A stretch of DNA of 64,000 nt from Ophiocordyceps camponoti-saundersi (nom. inval.) (taxonomy: Eukaryota; Ascomycota; Sordariomycetes; Hypocreales; Ophiocordycipitaceae), in the NCBI GenBank assembly GCA_003339415.1, contig PDHQ01000044.1:146068-210067 (forward strand), read 5' to 3'. A model generated the notes under the pieces. That model did not search any database. It saw only the letters and a list, made by a program, of their open reading frames with translations, and was not told the DNA's origin. Within the stretch, counting starts at the first letter, position 1. Every line of letters begins with the position of its first letter. This document shows positions 44,250 through 56,660 of this stretch, in pieces. The translations under genes were made by a program, and so were the position numbers.

Positions 44250-44584
44250 AGGTCCGACCTCAGCCGACCAAAAACCCACTTTCAAATTATATAATCTGAC
44301 CACTGCACACGGGTATAGTACTTCACAAAATAAAGGTAGGGACTTTACCTATCCGTATATATTAATTCCGATAAATTATATACTAATTCCGAAAAATACT
44401 AAGTAGAAGCTCTAACGATAGCTATTATTATATATTTTAAAAAAAGTATTTTATTATTTTTCCTTAAATTAATATATTTAAGTAGGCAAAGTCCCTACCT
44501 TTGTTTTGTGAAGTACTGCGCCCGTGGGCAGTGGTCAGATTATATAATCGGAAAGTGGGTTTTTGGTCGGCTGAGGTCGGACCT
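44250..44584. mobile_element. 335-bp foldback element / MITE-like inverted repeat
   Basis: The left end reads AGGTCCGACCTCAGCCGACC, and its near-perfect reverse complement (GGTCGGCTGAGGTCGGACCT) closes the element at 44584. The arms are about 95 bp each (44250-44346 and about 44484-44584); mismatches between arms are few and mostly transitions. Between them lie about 140 bp of extremely AT-rich DNA. The first 11 bp (AGGTCCGACCT) are themselves nearly palindromic. There is no coding capacity. I see no clear target-site duplication, so the class of the parental transposon is open. Confidence 0.75.
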
Positions 44585-45718
44585 GATGGTCAGCTTGACA
44601 TAGTACTCATAGAAGTCGGTACACAAGTAAGAAACAAGTCATCGTGCCCCCTCCGGTCTGCGGTGAGTCGATGAGTATGACACACGAGCGGCTCTGTCCG
44701 TCCTCTACCACTGGTGGCACAGCTTGCAGTTTCATGTGTACGCTCTTCCAACCGGCTGCCTTGATGCACCTGTAGGACAGCTTGCACGCAGTCAAGAGTT
44801 GGATCATAAGAAACTACTTCCTGGCACATACATACACACATACAGACACTTAAATAGGTGTAGATGTATCTGCCGAAGCATGTAGATGGGTGGTAGGCAG
44901 GGAGGCCACGGCGTTGACCACCAACAACTCAAGTCGTTCTTCATCGTCGACATCTTTCCCCCTTTTCTTTGATTGACGAGCACACACACATACACACACA
45001 CACACACATCACGATATCATACCAAAGCAACAATGCAGAAACTACAACTCTGCTACGACGGCGAATGGACCATCTATTACTGGTGGATACCACGTCCAGA
45101 CTCGCTAGCACTCGACATCATGGCCTGTGCCACGGGCGCGTTCCCCCGCGCCAACGTTATCAAAAGGAAGAAACACCACGGGGACAAGGGCGTCGGGTCC
45201 AAGCGCCGCCGACAGTCGTGGTGGGTCGTGGGCAAAGAAACCGTTGCGGATAGTTAGGCATCTCTATCATTGTAGGCGAGTTCGCATATGTATAACATCA
45301 AACGTCGCTATATTTACTCCGTACATACGTCCGTAAATACAAAATCATCGATCCAGTCATGCATCGAAACCCCAACCTCGACCGGGTTGACTCACATTCT
45401 CTGGAGCACTACCTAAGTTAGGTAGGTAGGTAAGCGTGTGTTGTTGAACGGGCAGTGCTTCTGCTGCTCTGCACGCCTTGGCCAATGGTGAAAGAGGCGG
45501 TGCTGGTCCGTTGAAGTCGAGTCTGCCGGTGAGTCAATCAAAAACTTGCAGATGAGGCTAGAGGCCGATGACGTGTGGCCGGCCATCTCCGACGTCAGCT
45601 GCTGGTGGCTTTTCCTTGGTAATGGCTATTAAATGCCGGCCATGGATCTCCCCAGCATCGGCCATCCGCTCCCTCATCTTCCTCTCTCATCGTCTTCTCC
45701 TTCAACCATTCGTCCTTG
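44585..45718. other. intergenic region
   Basis: Contains a CA microsatellite (about 44980-45008), a TACTCCGTA (45315-45323), a TAGGTAGGTAGG run (45420-45431) and one doubtful small ORF, listed separately. The last 120 bp are the pyrimidine-rich leader of the BCS1-like gene. Confidence 0.5.
45033..45257 (+). CDS. doubtful small ORF, 74 residues
   Basis: An ATG 25 bp after a CA microsatellite opens a 74-codon frame with a Trp/Tyr-rich N-terminus (YDGEWTIYYWWIPRP) and a basic C-terminus (KRKKHHGDKGVGSKRRR). No family recognised and no intron. Composition is more protein-like than its neighbours, but nothing else supports it. It may be a spurious frame or a small secreted or DNA-binding peptide; transcript evidence would decide. 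Confidence 0.2.
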   Translation: MQKLQLCYDGEWTIYYWWIPRPDSLALDIMACATGAFPRANVIKRKKHHGDKGVGSKRRRQSWWVVGKETVADS

Positions 45719-47548
45719 ATGGATCCAGAAGCCGTCATTCCTGGCGCGCCGTCGCCGCAGTTCGCCATCATCAACTATCTGCTCCCAGGCTTCTCTGTCT
45801 TCAGCGCGGCGGCAAACACCTATCTCGGGGCCGACGTCGGCCGCTATCTGCCCGTCATCGTCGTGGTGCTGGCCGTAGTGGTCGCTTGGGGCCATGTACG
45901 CGACTCGCTATGGGCACTCGTCGATGACTTCTTCATGTCGTCGGTGCGGATCCGTACCGACGACGAGATCTACAACTACGTCATGTTGTGGCTGTCCAAG
46001 CAAAAGTTCGCGAAAGCCTCTCGTCACATCCTGGCCAACACGAATATCAGCTCGCGCAACAGTTACATGTATCGTTATGCTGACTCCGAGGACGAGGCCG
46101 ACGAGGAGGAGGATGACGGCGGCGGTAAGGCTCTCCGCTATACGCCGGCCTTTGGCTCTCACTGGTTCTGGTATCGCGGCCAGCCGCTCGTCTTCGAACG
46201 TCATCAGAACCGCGAACACATGAGTTTTGAGACGGCCAGCGAGCGCGAAGAGCTCTCGCTATCTTGCTTCGGCCGCAACCCGCGCGTTCTCAAGGAGTTG
46301 CTCCTCGAGGCCCGGGCCATGCATGTGCGCAGGGATAAGCGCAAGACGCTCATCTACCGCGGCAACCTCGCCAGTACATGCTGGCAGCGCTGCATGGCCC
46401 GTCTAAACAGGCCCATGGAGACCGTCATTCTCAACGAGCGTGTTAAGCAGCAGCTCATTCACGACGCGGCCGATTATCTCGATCCGGTCACAAGACGCTG
46501 GTATACCAACCGTGGCATCCCTTATCGCCGCGGCTACTTGCTCCACGGACCGCCGGGCACGGGCAAAAGCTCACTGAGCCTGGCGCTGGCGGGATATTTT
46601 GGCATCAAGATTTACATGGTCAGTCTGAGCTCGGCTTCGGCAACCGAGGAGAATGTCACGACGTTGTTCAATGACTTGCCCACCCGCTGCATTGTCCTGC
46701 TCGAGGACATCGACAGTGCCGGTCTCGCCCACACACGCGATGACGCCGTTTCATCGTTGTCGTCCTCGGTCCCAGACCCCGCATCTCTGGCTCCGATGCC
46801 GACCGGTGTTCGGGCACAGCAGCCAGCCCCTGCGGCGGGCGGACGTCTCTCGCTATCCGGCCTACTCAATATCCTGGACGGCGTCGCATCACAGGAAGGC
46901 CGCATTCTCATCATGACAACGAACCACGTGGATAAACTGGACAAGGCTCTCATCCGGCCTGGCCGCGTCGACATGACGATCCCCTTTGGCCTGGCCGATA
47001 AAGAGATGGTTTCATCCATCTTCAGCGCCATACACGCCCCATATGACGACGAAGCCGCTGCGAGTCGCCGTCGTCACAATTCCAGTGACAATGTAGCCGA
47101 GATGAAGTCAAGTGCTGAGCAGACCACACGCGAGCGCGAACGCGTTCAGAGTTTAGCAGAGCGATTCGCGAGCGTCATGCCGGAGATGGAGTTCAGCCCG
47201 GCCGAGATTCAAGGCCTCCTGCTGCGGCACAAGTACGATCCGGAGGCGGCCATCGCCGCGACTGAGGACTGGGTCGTCCGAATGCGCAAAGATAAGAGAG
47301 AGAATGCCGAGAAGGAGGCCATCAAGCAGAAAGAGATGGCGCAGTCCGAGGCTGAGAAGTCATCCTCGGAATGCCCCGACACCGAATCGCAGGCCGTAAT
47401 CGGACAGGAAGATGGGCCTCGAGACGACGAATCGAGGAGCCGAGATAATGTGGTGGCAACCATTGATGGTTCCAAGCCGGATCAGCAAAAGCCAACCAAG
47501 AAAGCGAAATCGAAGAACGCATCAGATTCGGGCTACGATACTCCGTAG
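45719..47548 (+). CDS. BCS1-like AAA ATPase
   Basis: Single-exon protein of 609 residues. The N-terminus has a membrane span (about 41-58, YLPVIVVVLAVVVAWG) and the BCS1 N-domain, with FGSHWFWYRGQPLVFER and SLSCFGRNPRVLKELLLEA. The AAA module has Walker A GPPGTGKSS (about residues 277-285), Walker B CIVLLEDID (about 326), an inserted Ser/Pro-rich loop of about 55 residues, sensor-1 ILIMTTNH and arginine fingers in RPGRVDM. The charged C-terminal extension (EKEAIKQKEM..PTKKAKSKNA) is absent from yeast Bcs1. True Bcs1 translocates the Rieske protein in mitochondria; ascomycetes also carry several diverged paralogues, and the long loop and tail suggest one of these. The stop codon overlaps a TACTCCGTA word (47539-47547). 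Confidence 0.87.
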   Translation: MDPEAVIPGAPSPQFAIINYLLPGFSVFSAAANTYLGADVGRYLPVIVVVLAVVVAWGHVRDSLWALVDDFFMSSVRIRTDDEIYNYVMLWLSKQKFAKASRHILANTNISSRNSYMYRYADSEDEADEEEDDGGGKALRYTPAFGSHWFWYRGQPLVFERHQNREHMSFETASEREELSLSCFGRNPRVLKELLLEARAMHVRRDKRKTLIYRGNLASTCWQRCMARLNRPMETVILNERVKQQLIHDAADYLDPVTRRWYTNRGIPYRRGYLLHGPPGTGKSSLSLALAGYFGIKIYMVSLSSASATEENVTTLFNDLPTRCIVLLEDIDSAGLAHTRDDAVSSLSSSVPDPASLAPMPTGVRAQQPAPAAGGRLSLSGLLNILDGVASQEGRILIMTTNHVDKLDKALIRPGRVDMTIPFGLADKEMVSSIFSAIHAPYDDEAAASRRRHNSSDNVAEMKSSAEQTTRERERVQSLAERFASVMPEMEFSPAEIQGLLLRHKYDPEAAIAATEDWVVRMRKDKRENAEKEAIKQKEMAQSEAEKSSSECPDTESQAVIGQEDGPRDDESRSRDNVVATIDGSKPDQQKPTKKAKSKNASDSGYDTP

Positions 47549-48420
47549 CGGAAGCCGTCTGTTGTTGCAGACCACAGGCTGAAGAAGTGGCATCAGCGGA
47601 GAGACACAGCACGTGGGGTTTCAACCGTGCCCCTTTTTAAATTCACATACATATATGAATATGTACATATGGCTGGCTTTATTGCCTGCTTCGAGAGGGG
47701 GATAGAGGATGACGGCGGAGGACGACCCGAAGGAAGTCGAGCCGAGGAACGTTACATGCTGTGCATGACTCCCACGAACACACGCGCGAGTAGTAAGTAT
47801 GTAGATACTCATAGAAGAAATCAGTATTCTGATAGACGGGACGCTGCATGGGCACAACTAAATCTTATACACAGATATGACGTCCGCACGACCTACATTC
47901 ATACTCGGTAGGTGATTTGCCTGACAAGATAGTCGGGACATCTATCCAGACATAGAAACGATGACCGTTGTTACATACGACGACGACGTTGCAGCGCGTC
48001 GTATAAACTGTTTGAACGCGTGTCTTTTTCATGTGTACACGTACGGAGTTGTGTATTGATCTACTGCATGCCCGGATACGTCCTTACTCCTGACTGCCGC
48101 TGGCCATGCTCTGCAACCCCCCTGAATTGGTGTAACAACAACGCGGCGGCACCCACCGGAGAAGAGCGGGGGTGAGAGTGAGTCGGTCGTTTTATAATGT
48201 TCGTATTCGTTCGAGAATCTTTCATGTGCAATTTTCCCTTCCCTCCCTTTACCTACAGATGTATGTACAAGGATTCGGCCTCTGATGACGGGTGCCTAAC
48301 TGCTTTGATGATGAATTGATGGGCACTAATGCAGTGGCTCTTGAGAGGGTGATGGGTCCGAGTATTTTATTCGTACTCATATATTAGTACATATTATCAG
48401 ACAAGGAGGAGGCGTGCAAA
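47549..48420. other. intergenic region, end of normal-composition DNA
   Basis: 3' flank of the BCS1-like gene, with normal base composition up to about 48.42 kb. Includes a near copy (TACGGAGTT, 48042) of the dispersed word. No gene. Beyond it the sequence becomes AT-rich. Confidence 0.55.
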
Positions 48421-49599
48421 TTATATTAATTAATATGCTTACCCTCTCAAAACGGAGGGAATTATCGTTATCTTTATATATATAATAAAGACTATCCGTT
48501 TCTACCTCTTTAGCTATAATACCCTTATAAATAAGCCTTTATTCCTATATCCTATATATTGCCCTAGATATAGCCTTTTTTCCTAATAAGAATTCCGTTT
48601 CCTAAGCTACGAATCTATTACTATAATACTTATATACCTTAAGGGATAATAAAATATACGCCTAACTTACCCTTATCTTAGCCCTTTAATATACCCCCGT
48701 AAGCGCTAGGTATACCGCTTTCTATATTAGGTAAGTAATATTTACTTTCTAAAAAGTATAATTAAAATTTCTCGCGATAATTAAGGAAGGAGTTAAGGGT
48801 TAATTAGTAGTAAGGTATATAAGTTAGTTTATTTAGCTTAGAAAATATTAGATAACGGTTAAGCGGTTATTCTTATAGCTAAGCTTTCGATAAGGCTAAG
48901 TTTAATTCCTAGTACCTCCTTAGTATATATTTTTAGGAATTATTATATAAGGAAGGCCCTTAGTTAGGTAGCTTAGTTACTTAGCTATAATAAGGGGATT
49001 AAGGGCCCCCTTATTATAGTAAAATAGCTAAATTACTTAGCTAGGGGTTTTCCCTAGTTAGTCTTATTAGTAATATTTTTAAGTATTACTAACTTTTTAT
49101 CTTTTTTATATATTTTAATAAGTTTATTATATTACCTTAATAATAAAGAAACTAATAGATAAGTTAAAAAAATTAGAAAGGAAAAGTTCGTAGAGAAAAT
49201 AAAAATATTACGATTAAAAGTTTATAGTATTTTAAGGTAATCTCCCTAATTAGAATAAACGATAAAAAAGATAATCCTAGGATAAGGGTATTATTTAACT
49301 AATAAGAAAATAATTACGATAATAATTAGAGAGTAACGAAATAGGGTTATTATTTAATTTTAGTAAAAAATAAATAAAAGGGAAAGAAATAATAATAATC
49401 TAAGGTAATATTTAGGTTATAGATTATAAGGTTAATCGTAGATATATAAGTTTAAATCTAATATATAAAATAGAGAGAGATAGGTATAACTATTTATTTT
49501 AATAAGGCTTATAGAGGGTATTTTCTTCCCCTTAGGCCTTAATTAATAAGTTAATTAAGAGGTATTTTCTTCCCTCTAATCCCTCGAATCTATATATAG

Positions 49600-51150
49600 C
49601 TTCGTAAGCTTAATTTCTTTCTAGAAAATATAGAATTTCTCCCCTTAGAGCGGCTTAGTTAGTTTATTTACTATTATACCGGAAGTTTCTATCTAGCTAA
49701 TCTTCGTATAGCTTAACTAAACCTCTTAATATAATTAGTAAGAGTATATATTAACGTAAAAAAGCTTTATTTTTAGCTTTAAATTCTCCTCCGTAATTAG
49801 CCTAATCGTTTAAAAGTTATTATAGTAAACCGTAATATCTTATATAAGCTTAAATTATACTTCCTTATAAAGCCTCTCGAAGGCTCTAATTTCCTTAATA
49901 ACGTAAAAGAGGGCTAGGAATTCTATCTTTATAGATAAGGTTATAATAATATCCTATTTACTTAATTTAAAGATAACTATACCTTAGAAAACTTAGATAA
50001 TAAAGCTTCTAGTACTTTTTCGGTTATAGTTATCCTTAAATAAAGCGTTAAATATAGCTATAATAGCTAAATCGTTACTATTATAGCCGATTAAGAAGTC
50101 CTAAGTATTATAAAGGAATTCTATAATATAGATTATAGATTATAGATATTAAAGGCTAGGATTTATAAGACCTTATATTAAGCGGCTAATAGCGAATATA
50201 ACGTTTACTTAAGTAATAATTATAATATATATTAAGCTACTAATAATAGCTTAATATTACTTAATCTCTTTAGCTATTACCTCCCCTTCGAAAGGAGGGA
50301 TCTTTTTAAGTATTATTAGCTAAGGCCGAGTTTTCTTTCTTAGGAGCCTTTTAAATTTTATTATAACTTTTTAAATATAGGACTTCTAGCTTAGAAATAG
50401 ACGCTAATTAGCCCTATCCCTAATAACCTTAATATTTAAGAACTAGTAAAGGTCCCTAAGATCCTTAATTTAAAAAGCCTTTTTAATAGCCTCTCGAAAC
50501 TTATTATATTTATCTATTTAATCTTTCCTAAATAAAGCTATAAGATTATCGATATAAAAGAAAATAATAATCTTTCTATTTATTATAATATAAGGGTTTT
50601 CCGAAATAGTCTTATAACCTTAGTCTTTTAGCTAAGCTATAAGCAGTTTATACTAAAGTAAGGGTAAGCGTCTTAGCCTATATAGGGCCTTCTTTAATCT
50701 CTATACCTTACTTAGTATATTAAAGCTAGGAGGTATCTTATAATATACCTCTTCGTTAAGGTTATTATTATAAAATACGTTTACGAAATTATATTATCGA
50801 GCTTTAAAGTTAAAGTAGGCTATTAAAGCTATTAATAACCGGAACGTTCGTATTACTAGCGTATAAGCGTAAATAGATAATTTGTTCGGCGGTTACTTAT
50901 TTCTATATATAATAACGCGGGCTTTATACTTCTAAAAGAAGCCTTATAAGTTAAACTTATAAATAAAGACCTATTTAAGATTAATTAACCGCTACCTTTA
51001 AGGTATAGCGGCCGTTAAGATCTCTTTAGTAACTTTATAATATTAAGGTCTAGCCCTTATATCGTATTTAGGTTATTAACCTAAATATTAGACTTATAGA
51101 TTAGCCTCGCGATTAAATAATAAGGCTGCCGCTATCCGGCCTAGAGGCCC
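49600..51150 (-). pseudogene. degenerate Ty1/Copia retrotransposon, antisense
   Basis: Read on the minus strand, the reverse transcriptase survives at about 51.0-50.4 kb: a KVYKYKFNLEGFF-like start, a KALYRLRRLPLL segment (Copia KALYGLRRSP) and an IFFYIDNLIALF box equivalent to FFYVDDI. Downstream at about 50.1-49.9 kb is an RNase H remnant with GYNSNDLA...NRKSTRSF and IEFLALFYVIKEI. Gln and Trp codons have become stops throughout. Integrase and gag were not found upstream, so the copy may be truncated near 51.2 kb. Boundaries and LTRs are not resolved. Confidence 0.7.
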
Positions 51151-51899
51151 GTAGCGGAAGGATTAGAAGGAACGGAACGGAAAAGATAGTTAAATAGGGA
51201 GGTAAACGAGCTCTAAAAGAAAGAGCGGTATATATAGCTATTTAGCACGCTAGAGTATAGCTTCCTTAGAAGCTCGTTATACGTAATTATTATTATATAT
51301 AGCTTAGCAAATAAGTATCCTTTTAACTAATCCCTTAATAAAATTACGTATCTTTTTCTTATAAACTTCTACCCTTATCTTTAATATTAATAAATTAATT
51401 AGATTAAATTAGATCGGAATAGCTAACTTATAAGACTAAATAGAAAGGCTTTAGTAATCTTAAGCTAGCCCTAGTAGATATTAATAACCCTTATAATAAA
51501 AGCTACGGGTTTAGTAATTAGAATAATAAATATAAGTAATATAATATATAATAAAAGATAGGGAGGAATATTATTAATAAATCTTAAAATACGTAAAATA
51601 GTACTTTAAGAAATAAGCTAATACCTTTCTTATAAATAAGGAAGCGGAGTAAAAAGCTATACTATAAGAAATATAATCTACTATCTAATAATAAGCTATA
51701 ACTTTTCTCGTAATAAAGGAAGCGGAATACGTAAAGTAACTTATAGCCGCGCGCGCGGACGCCTTTAAGGAAATACTATAAACAAACCCCGTTAAACTAA
51801 CCTTTACTAAAGCTACGCCTAACTAAGCTTAGATTAATATAGCCCTTATAAGATAGAAAAAACCTTAGCCTAAGTAAAATAGATTACTAAATTCCTTTT

Positions 51900-54800
51900 A
51901 CTTTTTTATAAGCTAGCTAGTTTATTAATATAATATTAATAAGCCTTAGGGTAAAGCTAGTAATATAGATTATATCTAAGTACGGATCCTAAATTATTTT
52001 CCTAAAGATAAAATACGGAAAATATTAGCTTTCTAGTAATCTAATAGCCTTAGTAGAAAAAGGCACCTAAAAAACTTTTTTAACTACCTTTATCAAACTT
52101 TTAGTAACGTTTAAGAACGAAAGAGAGCTTAAGATAAGCTCTAGACTTTAGTTTACCGTAATAGATAGATATTTAGTAACTTTATTCCTAAGTTCGAAAA
52201 GGTCCTAGTAACCGCGGCTAGATCTATAAGTTAGGATAATTCCGTAAAACTAACCTAGCTACGCGGGGCCTTTTCCCCGATATTTCGAGATTTTCTAATT
52301 ATTATTAATATACCTTATAAATACTCTCCGTTTATTAATCGCCTATAAGGTTTTACTTAATCTTTTAAATAAACTTTACGCTTCCTTAAGGTAGCTAAGA
52401 AATACTAACCTAACTTAAATAAATACTCGGAAAGCGCTAGGGGCGTTCCCGTAAACTTAGGTATAGGAAAGGACGTAAATAAGGATATTTTAATAAATAC
52501 GATAAGAGATAAGAAGAAGAAAAAGTTAAAAGAAAAAGATAGCGGTTATAATAAAACTTTTACTTAGGTATTACGAAATACCCCTTAAGCTAAGTAAGTA
52601 AAAAGATTAGTGCTAGAATAATATAAAATATTAAGTTTTTATATTAAGTATAGAATGAATATATACTTTATATATAATTATAATTTCTAACTTTTATAAA
52701 AGCTATAATAAAAAGCCCTAAAAGAAACCCGTATTAATTATACGGAAATCTTACTTTAGATTAAGGAATATAATTCCGACGATAACTAGGGAAAAGAATA
52801 GCTCTAAGATATCGTAGCGTCCTAGAGGATAAAGTAATATAGATAGAGGAAAAGAAAGATATCCTCTATTTTAAACTATAAGCCCTATTTACTAAAATTC
52901 CTATAATCTTAAATAACTTAGAACTAATAGATATATTAGTTAACGAAAGCTATAAGGGCTATTTTATAATATACCTATAGCTAATATAAAACCTATAAAT
53001 ATTAATAGAAAGAATCCTAGCTTAATAAGTAAAAAGGGTAATAATAAGCGGACTAAAAGTATTAAATATCGCCTAGCTCTTACTTAAGATAAATAGCTTT
53101 AGTTAATTAATTATAGTATATATAATATTAGATCTTAATTTCCCGATTATCTTTAGTAAGCCTTAGCTATAATATATAAAATCTTACTTAGTCTCTTATA
53201 AAGAATAAGTATAGTATAGAGATTCGTAGTAATAAGTGCGGGTTATTAGTATTTACTTTTAACTAATAAAGGAGATTTTAAACGCGGTATACTTTTATAA
53301 CTTAACCTTTATCGGAGAAGTAAAGAGGAGGTAGAAAGAACTACGCTATTAGAAGAAAAACCTTACCGAATACCTAAAAATCTAAGCGGTAAAAGTTAAA
53401 AATATAAAGAAAATATTACGAAATAAGATTCCCTTAATAGATAACTAATTACGAGAATAGATCCTAATAGAATTCTACGATATATTTCCCTTTTTCCGTA
53501 AATAAGAAGCGGATAAGTTAAACTTATATAAAGAAAGTATAAATTACCGTATACTATTTAAGAAAAAAGTAAACGGTAAAGAACCTTAGATCTTATTTAG
53601 CCCCCTTTATAATATATTAAGGGAGGAATTACTTATCCTTAAAAAGATATTATAAGACCTTTTTTAGAAAGGCTTTATCTAACTTAGTAGCTCGCCCGCG
53701 GGTGCCCTAGTCCTCTTCGTAAGGAAACTTAGGGGAGGATTACGGTTTTATATAGATTTCCGTATACTAAACGCGATTATAGTCCTAAATAGATACCTAC
53801 TCCTTTTACTTAGTAATACCTTTCGGTTATTAGCTAAGTTTTAATAGCTTATAAAGTTAGATATTATATAAGCTTTCTATAAGGTACGGATTACTAAAAG
53901 AGAGGAATAGAAAATAGCGTTTCGAACTTAATATAGCTTTTTTAAATAGATAGTTACCCTATTTAAACTTATAAGGGCTCCTACTACCTTTTAGAGATAT
54001 ATTAATAATATCCTCTAGCTATATCTTAATAAGTTTTACTTAGCTTATATTAATAATATTATTATCTATTTTAATAATATTAAAAAGGACTATTTCCGTA
54101 AAGTACGCTTAGTTTTCTATAAGCTTTAAAAGTATAAGCTTTATCTAAACCCGGATAAATATAAATTTATAGTTAAGAAGGTAAAATACCTAAGATTTAT
54201 AATACTAATAAGGGTTAAGCTTTAGGTAAACTTAGAAAAGATTAAGATAATTATCGACTAGGCTACGCTAACTTCTTTTAAGGGCCTTCGCAGATTCCTA
54301 AGTTTTGCTAATTTCTACTAACTCTTTATTACGGATTTTATTATAGTAGTAAAATTATTAATAAATCTAACGAAGAAAGGGGTAAAATTTATCTAAGGAC
54401 CGGATTAAGAATAAGCCTTCTAGGAAGTTAAAAATCTATTTACGAGAGCCCCTTTACTAATAAAATAAAACTTCGGAGACCTTATATTTTTAGAGGTAGA
54501 TATTAGCGCTTATATTATAAGAGGTTATCTTTATTAGGAATAAGAAGGATAGAAATAACTAGTAGCGTTCTTTTCCGTAAAAATAAACGCGGCCGAACGT
54601 AACTATCTAATATATAATAAAAAGATATTAGTAATTATTAGATATTTAGAATAATAGTACGCTAAATTATATAGTTATAATAGCTTTAATATTATTACTA
54701 ACTATAAGAACTTAGAGTATTTTATAACTTACCGGCACCTCTCGGAATAATAAGCTTATTAGGCTAAGTACTTATTACGATTTAACTTTAAAATCCGTTA

Positions 54801-56660
54801 TCGACTTAGTAAATAAGCCGCGGTCCTAGACGCCCTTTCTTATAAGGATTAGGATAAACTCTTAACTATAAAAAAGAAGGACGCCCGCTTTATATAAATA
54901 ATTCCTAAAAAAGCCTTATAATTTTACTTATAAGCGATAGTAATCGATATTTCTAGGAACCTTACTAATATCCTAAAAAAGGAGGAAGGCGAAGATAGAT
55001 AATAAAACGTAAGTATAGCTGCGGAAAAGGCTATAAATTTACGGGATAACGTTTTACTAGAAACTTAAGTTTTCTCTAATAATAAGCTTTAGGAACTTTA
55101 GAATAGGATAGTATTATAAGACTCGGTTTTCTAGGAAGTATACTAAGCCGTAGTAAGAGGAGATTACTTACTATCTCTAAAGTTATAACTTAAAATTTAA
55201 ATTACGAATTATTATATTAACGCTAAAGAAAGATTATATTTCTATAATAAGCTTTAGGTCCCGGGAGCCCTAGTTACTATAATAGAGGACTTTAAGAAAG
55301 TACTAGCCTCCCCGCTTAATATATTATAGAATCGTCTTATTTAAATAATCTATAACTTAGCCTTAATTAGTTACCTTAAAAGGGAAGGCACGGTAGCTTT
55401 TATAACTTATAACTTCTTCTAGCTATTTTAATAATAATATATTCGTTAATTCCTTAGGAATTATAATACCTATAATAGGACTAAGGCTTAGAAATAATAT
55501 TAAGCTACCCTCCTTAAGTTATTACCTACTCTAAATTAATTTTACCGATATATATAAATAGATTTTATAATAGACTTCCCGCTTATAAAACGTAGAAATA
55601 AGCACTTATAGGTAATTAAAGACCGCCTTAGTAAAAAGATCCTACTTAAGCTAATACCCTTAATAAACGCTCCGCTTTATATAGAGCGGTTTCTTTAGTA
55701 TTTTATATAGTTTTATTAGTAGCTAAGTATTATCGTAAGTAATAGAGGAACTAACTAAATAAGCGAATTCTAAAGCTATCTTTACTAACTTTATAAGATT
55801 AATTAAATACTTAGTATAGCTTACTATCTATAAACTAATAGAGGATATAAGAGGGTTAATTAAGATATATAAGCTTACCTCTAAGTAGTAGTTTTTTATA
55901 ATTAGGATAACTAGGATAAATAGCTTCCCGTAGCCTAGCTTACGCTAAATAGTAAAGTTTACTTAGCTATAAGAATAACGCTATTTTTCGTAACTTATAA
56001 GTTTTAAGCTCCGATAATAATATTATTAAACCCGGATACTTTATAATTATTAATAAGGAATCTTAAGGGCTAGGCTAAGGAATTCGTAAGATAATTATAA
56101 TAAGTAATAAACTTATATTAAGCTATTAATATTTTATCCTTATAAACTTAAGAGTTCTAAGCTAATAAGAATTAATAAGCGGCTAAGCGCTTTAAAGTTA
56201 GCGATAAAATTTAGCTTAATTTACGTAATTTCCCTAGCGTAAAGCTTAAGAAGAAGCTCGATTAGAAGAACGCTAAGTTTATAATAGCGCGAGTTATTAA
56301 CCTTTCCCTTATTAAATTTACGGGATTACTAATAGGGGCTTATAATCGCTTTAGTATAAACTTACTTAAAAGGGCAGCTTTAAACCCCTTACTTAGATAA
56401 GAAGTTATTAATTTATAGCTACTTATAATACTAATCGACGGAGAGGAAGAATAGGAAGTTAAAAAAATAGCCTCGGCTAGATAGAAGAAAGTAAGTAAAG
56501 GTAAAAGATAGGAGGTCTTCGTTAAATAGAAAAGTTATTAAGACCTAATATAGGAACCTCTAATAAAACTCGAAAATACTATTACTTTTAATCGCTTTAA
56601 GGCTTTATACGAACTAGCTACGTATAACGATAGGTAAGTTATTAGAAAACGTATAGTAAA
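51900..56660 (+). pseudogene. degenerate Ty3/Gypsy chromovirus, sense
   Basis: A gag-pol remnant in pol order. Reverse transcriptase at about 53.4-54.2 kb ([22 protein letters not shown], and the catalytic box as YINNIII, with both Asp changed to Asn). RNase H at 54.47-54.85 kb (FLEVDISAY, AFFSVKINAAERNY, YKNLEYFITY). Integrase at 55.56-56.0 kb (DFIIDFPLI, IVSNRGTN). A C-terminal chromodomain remnant lies at about 56.51-56.57 kb (VFVK then EPLI). Every domain is interrupted by TAA/TAG stops at former Gln and Trp codons. The left limit is approximate because gag is too decayed; LTRs were not identified. The chromodomain places it among chromoviruses. Confidence 0.78.

Noticed and set aside
45418..45432. 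TAGG repeats as telomere-like sequence
   Set aside because: Tetranucleotide of three or four units, not TTAGGG; similar short runs are scattered through many intergenic regions here.
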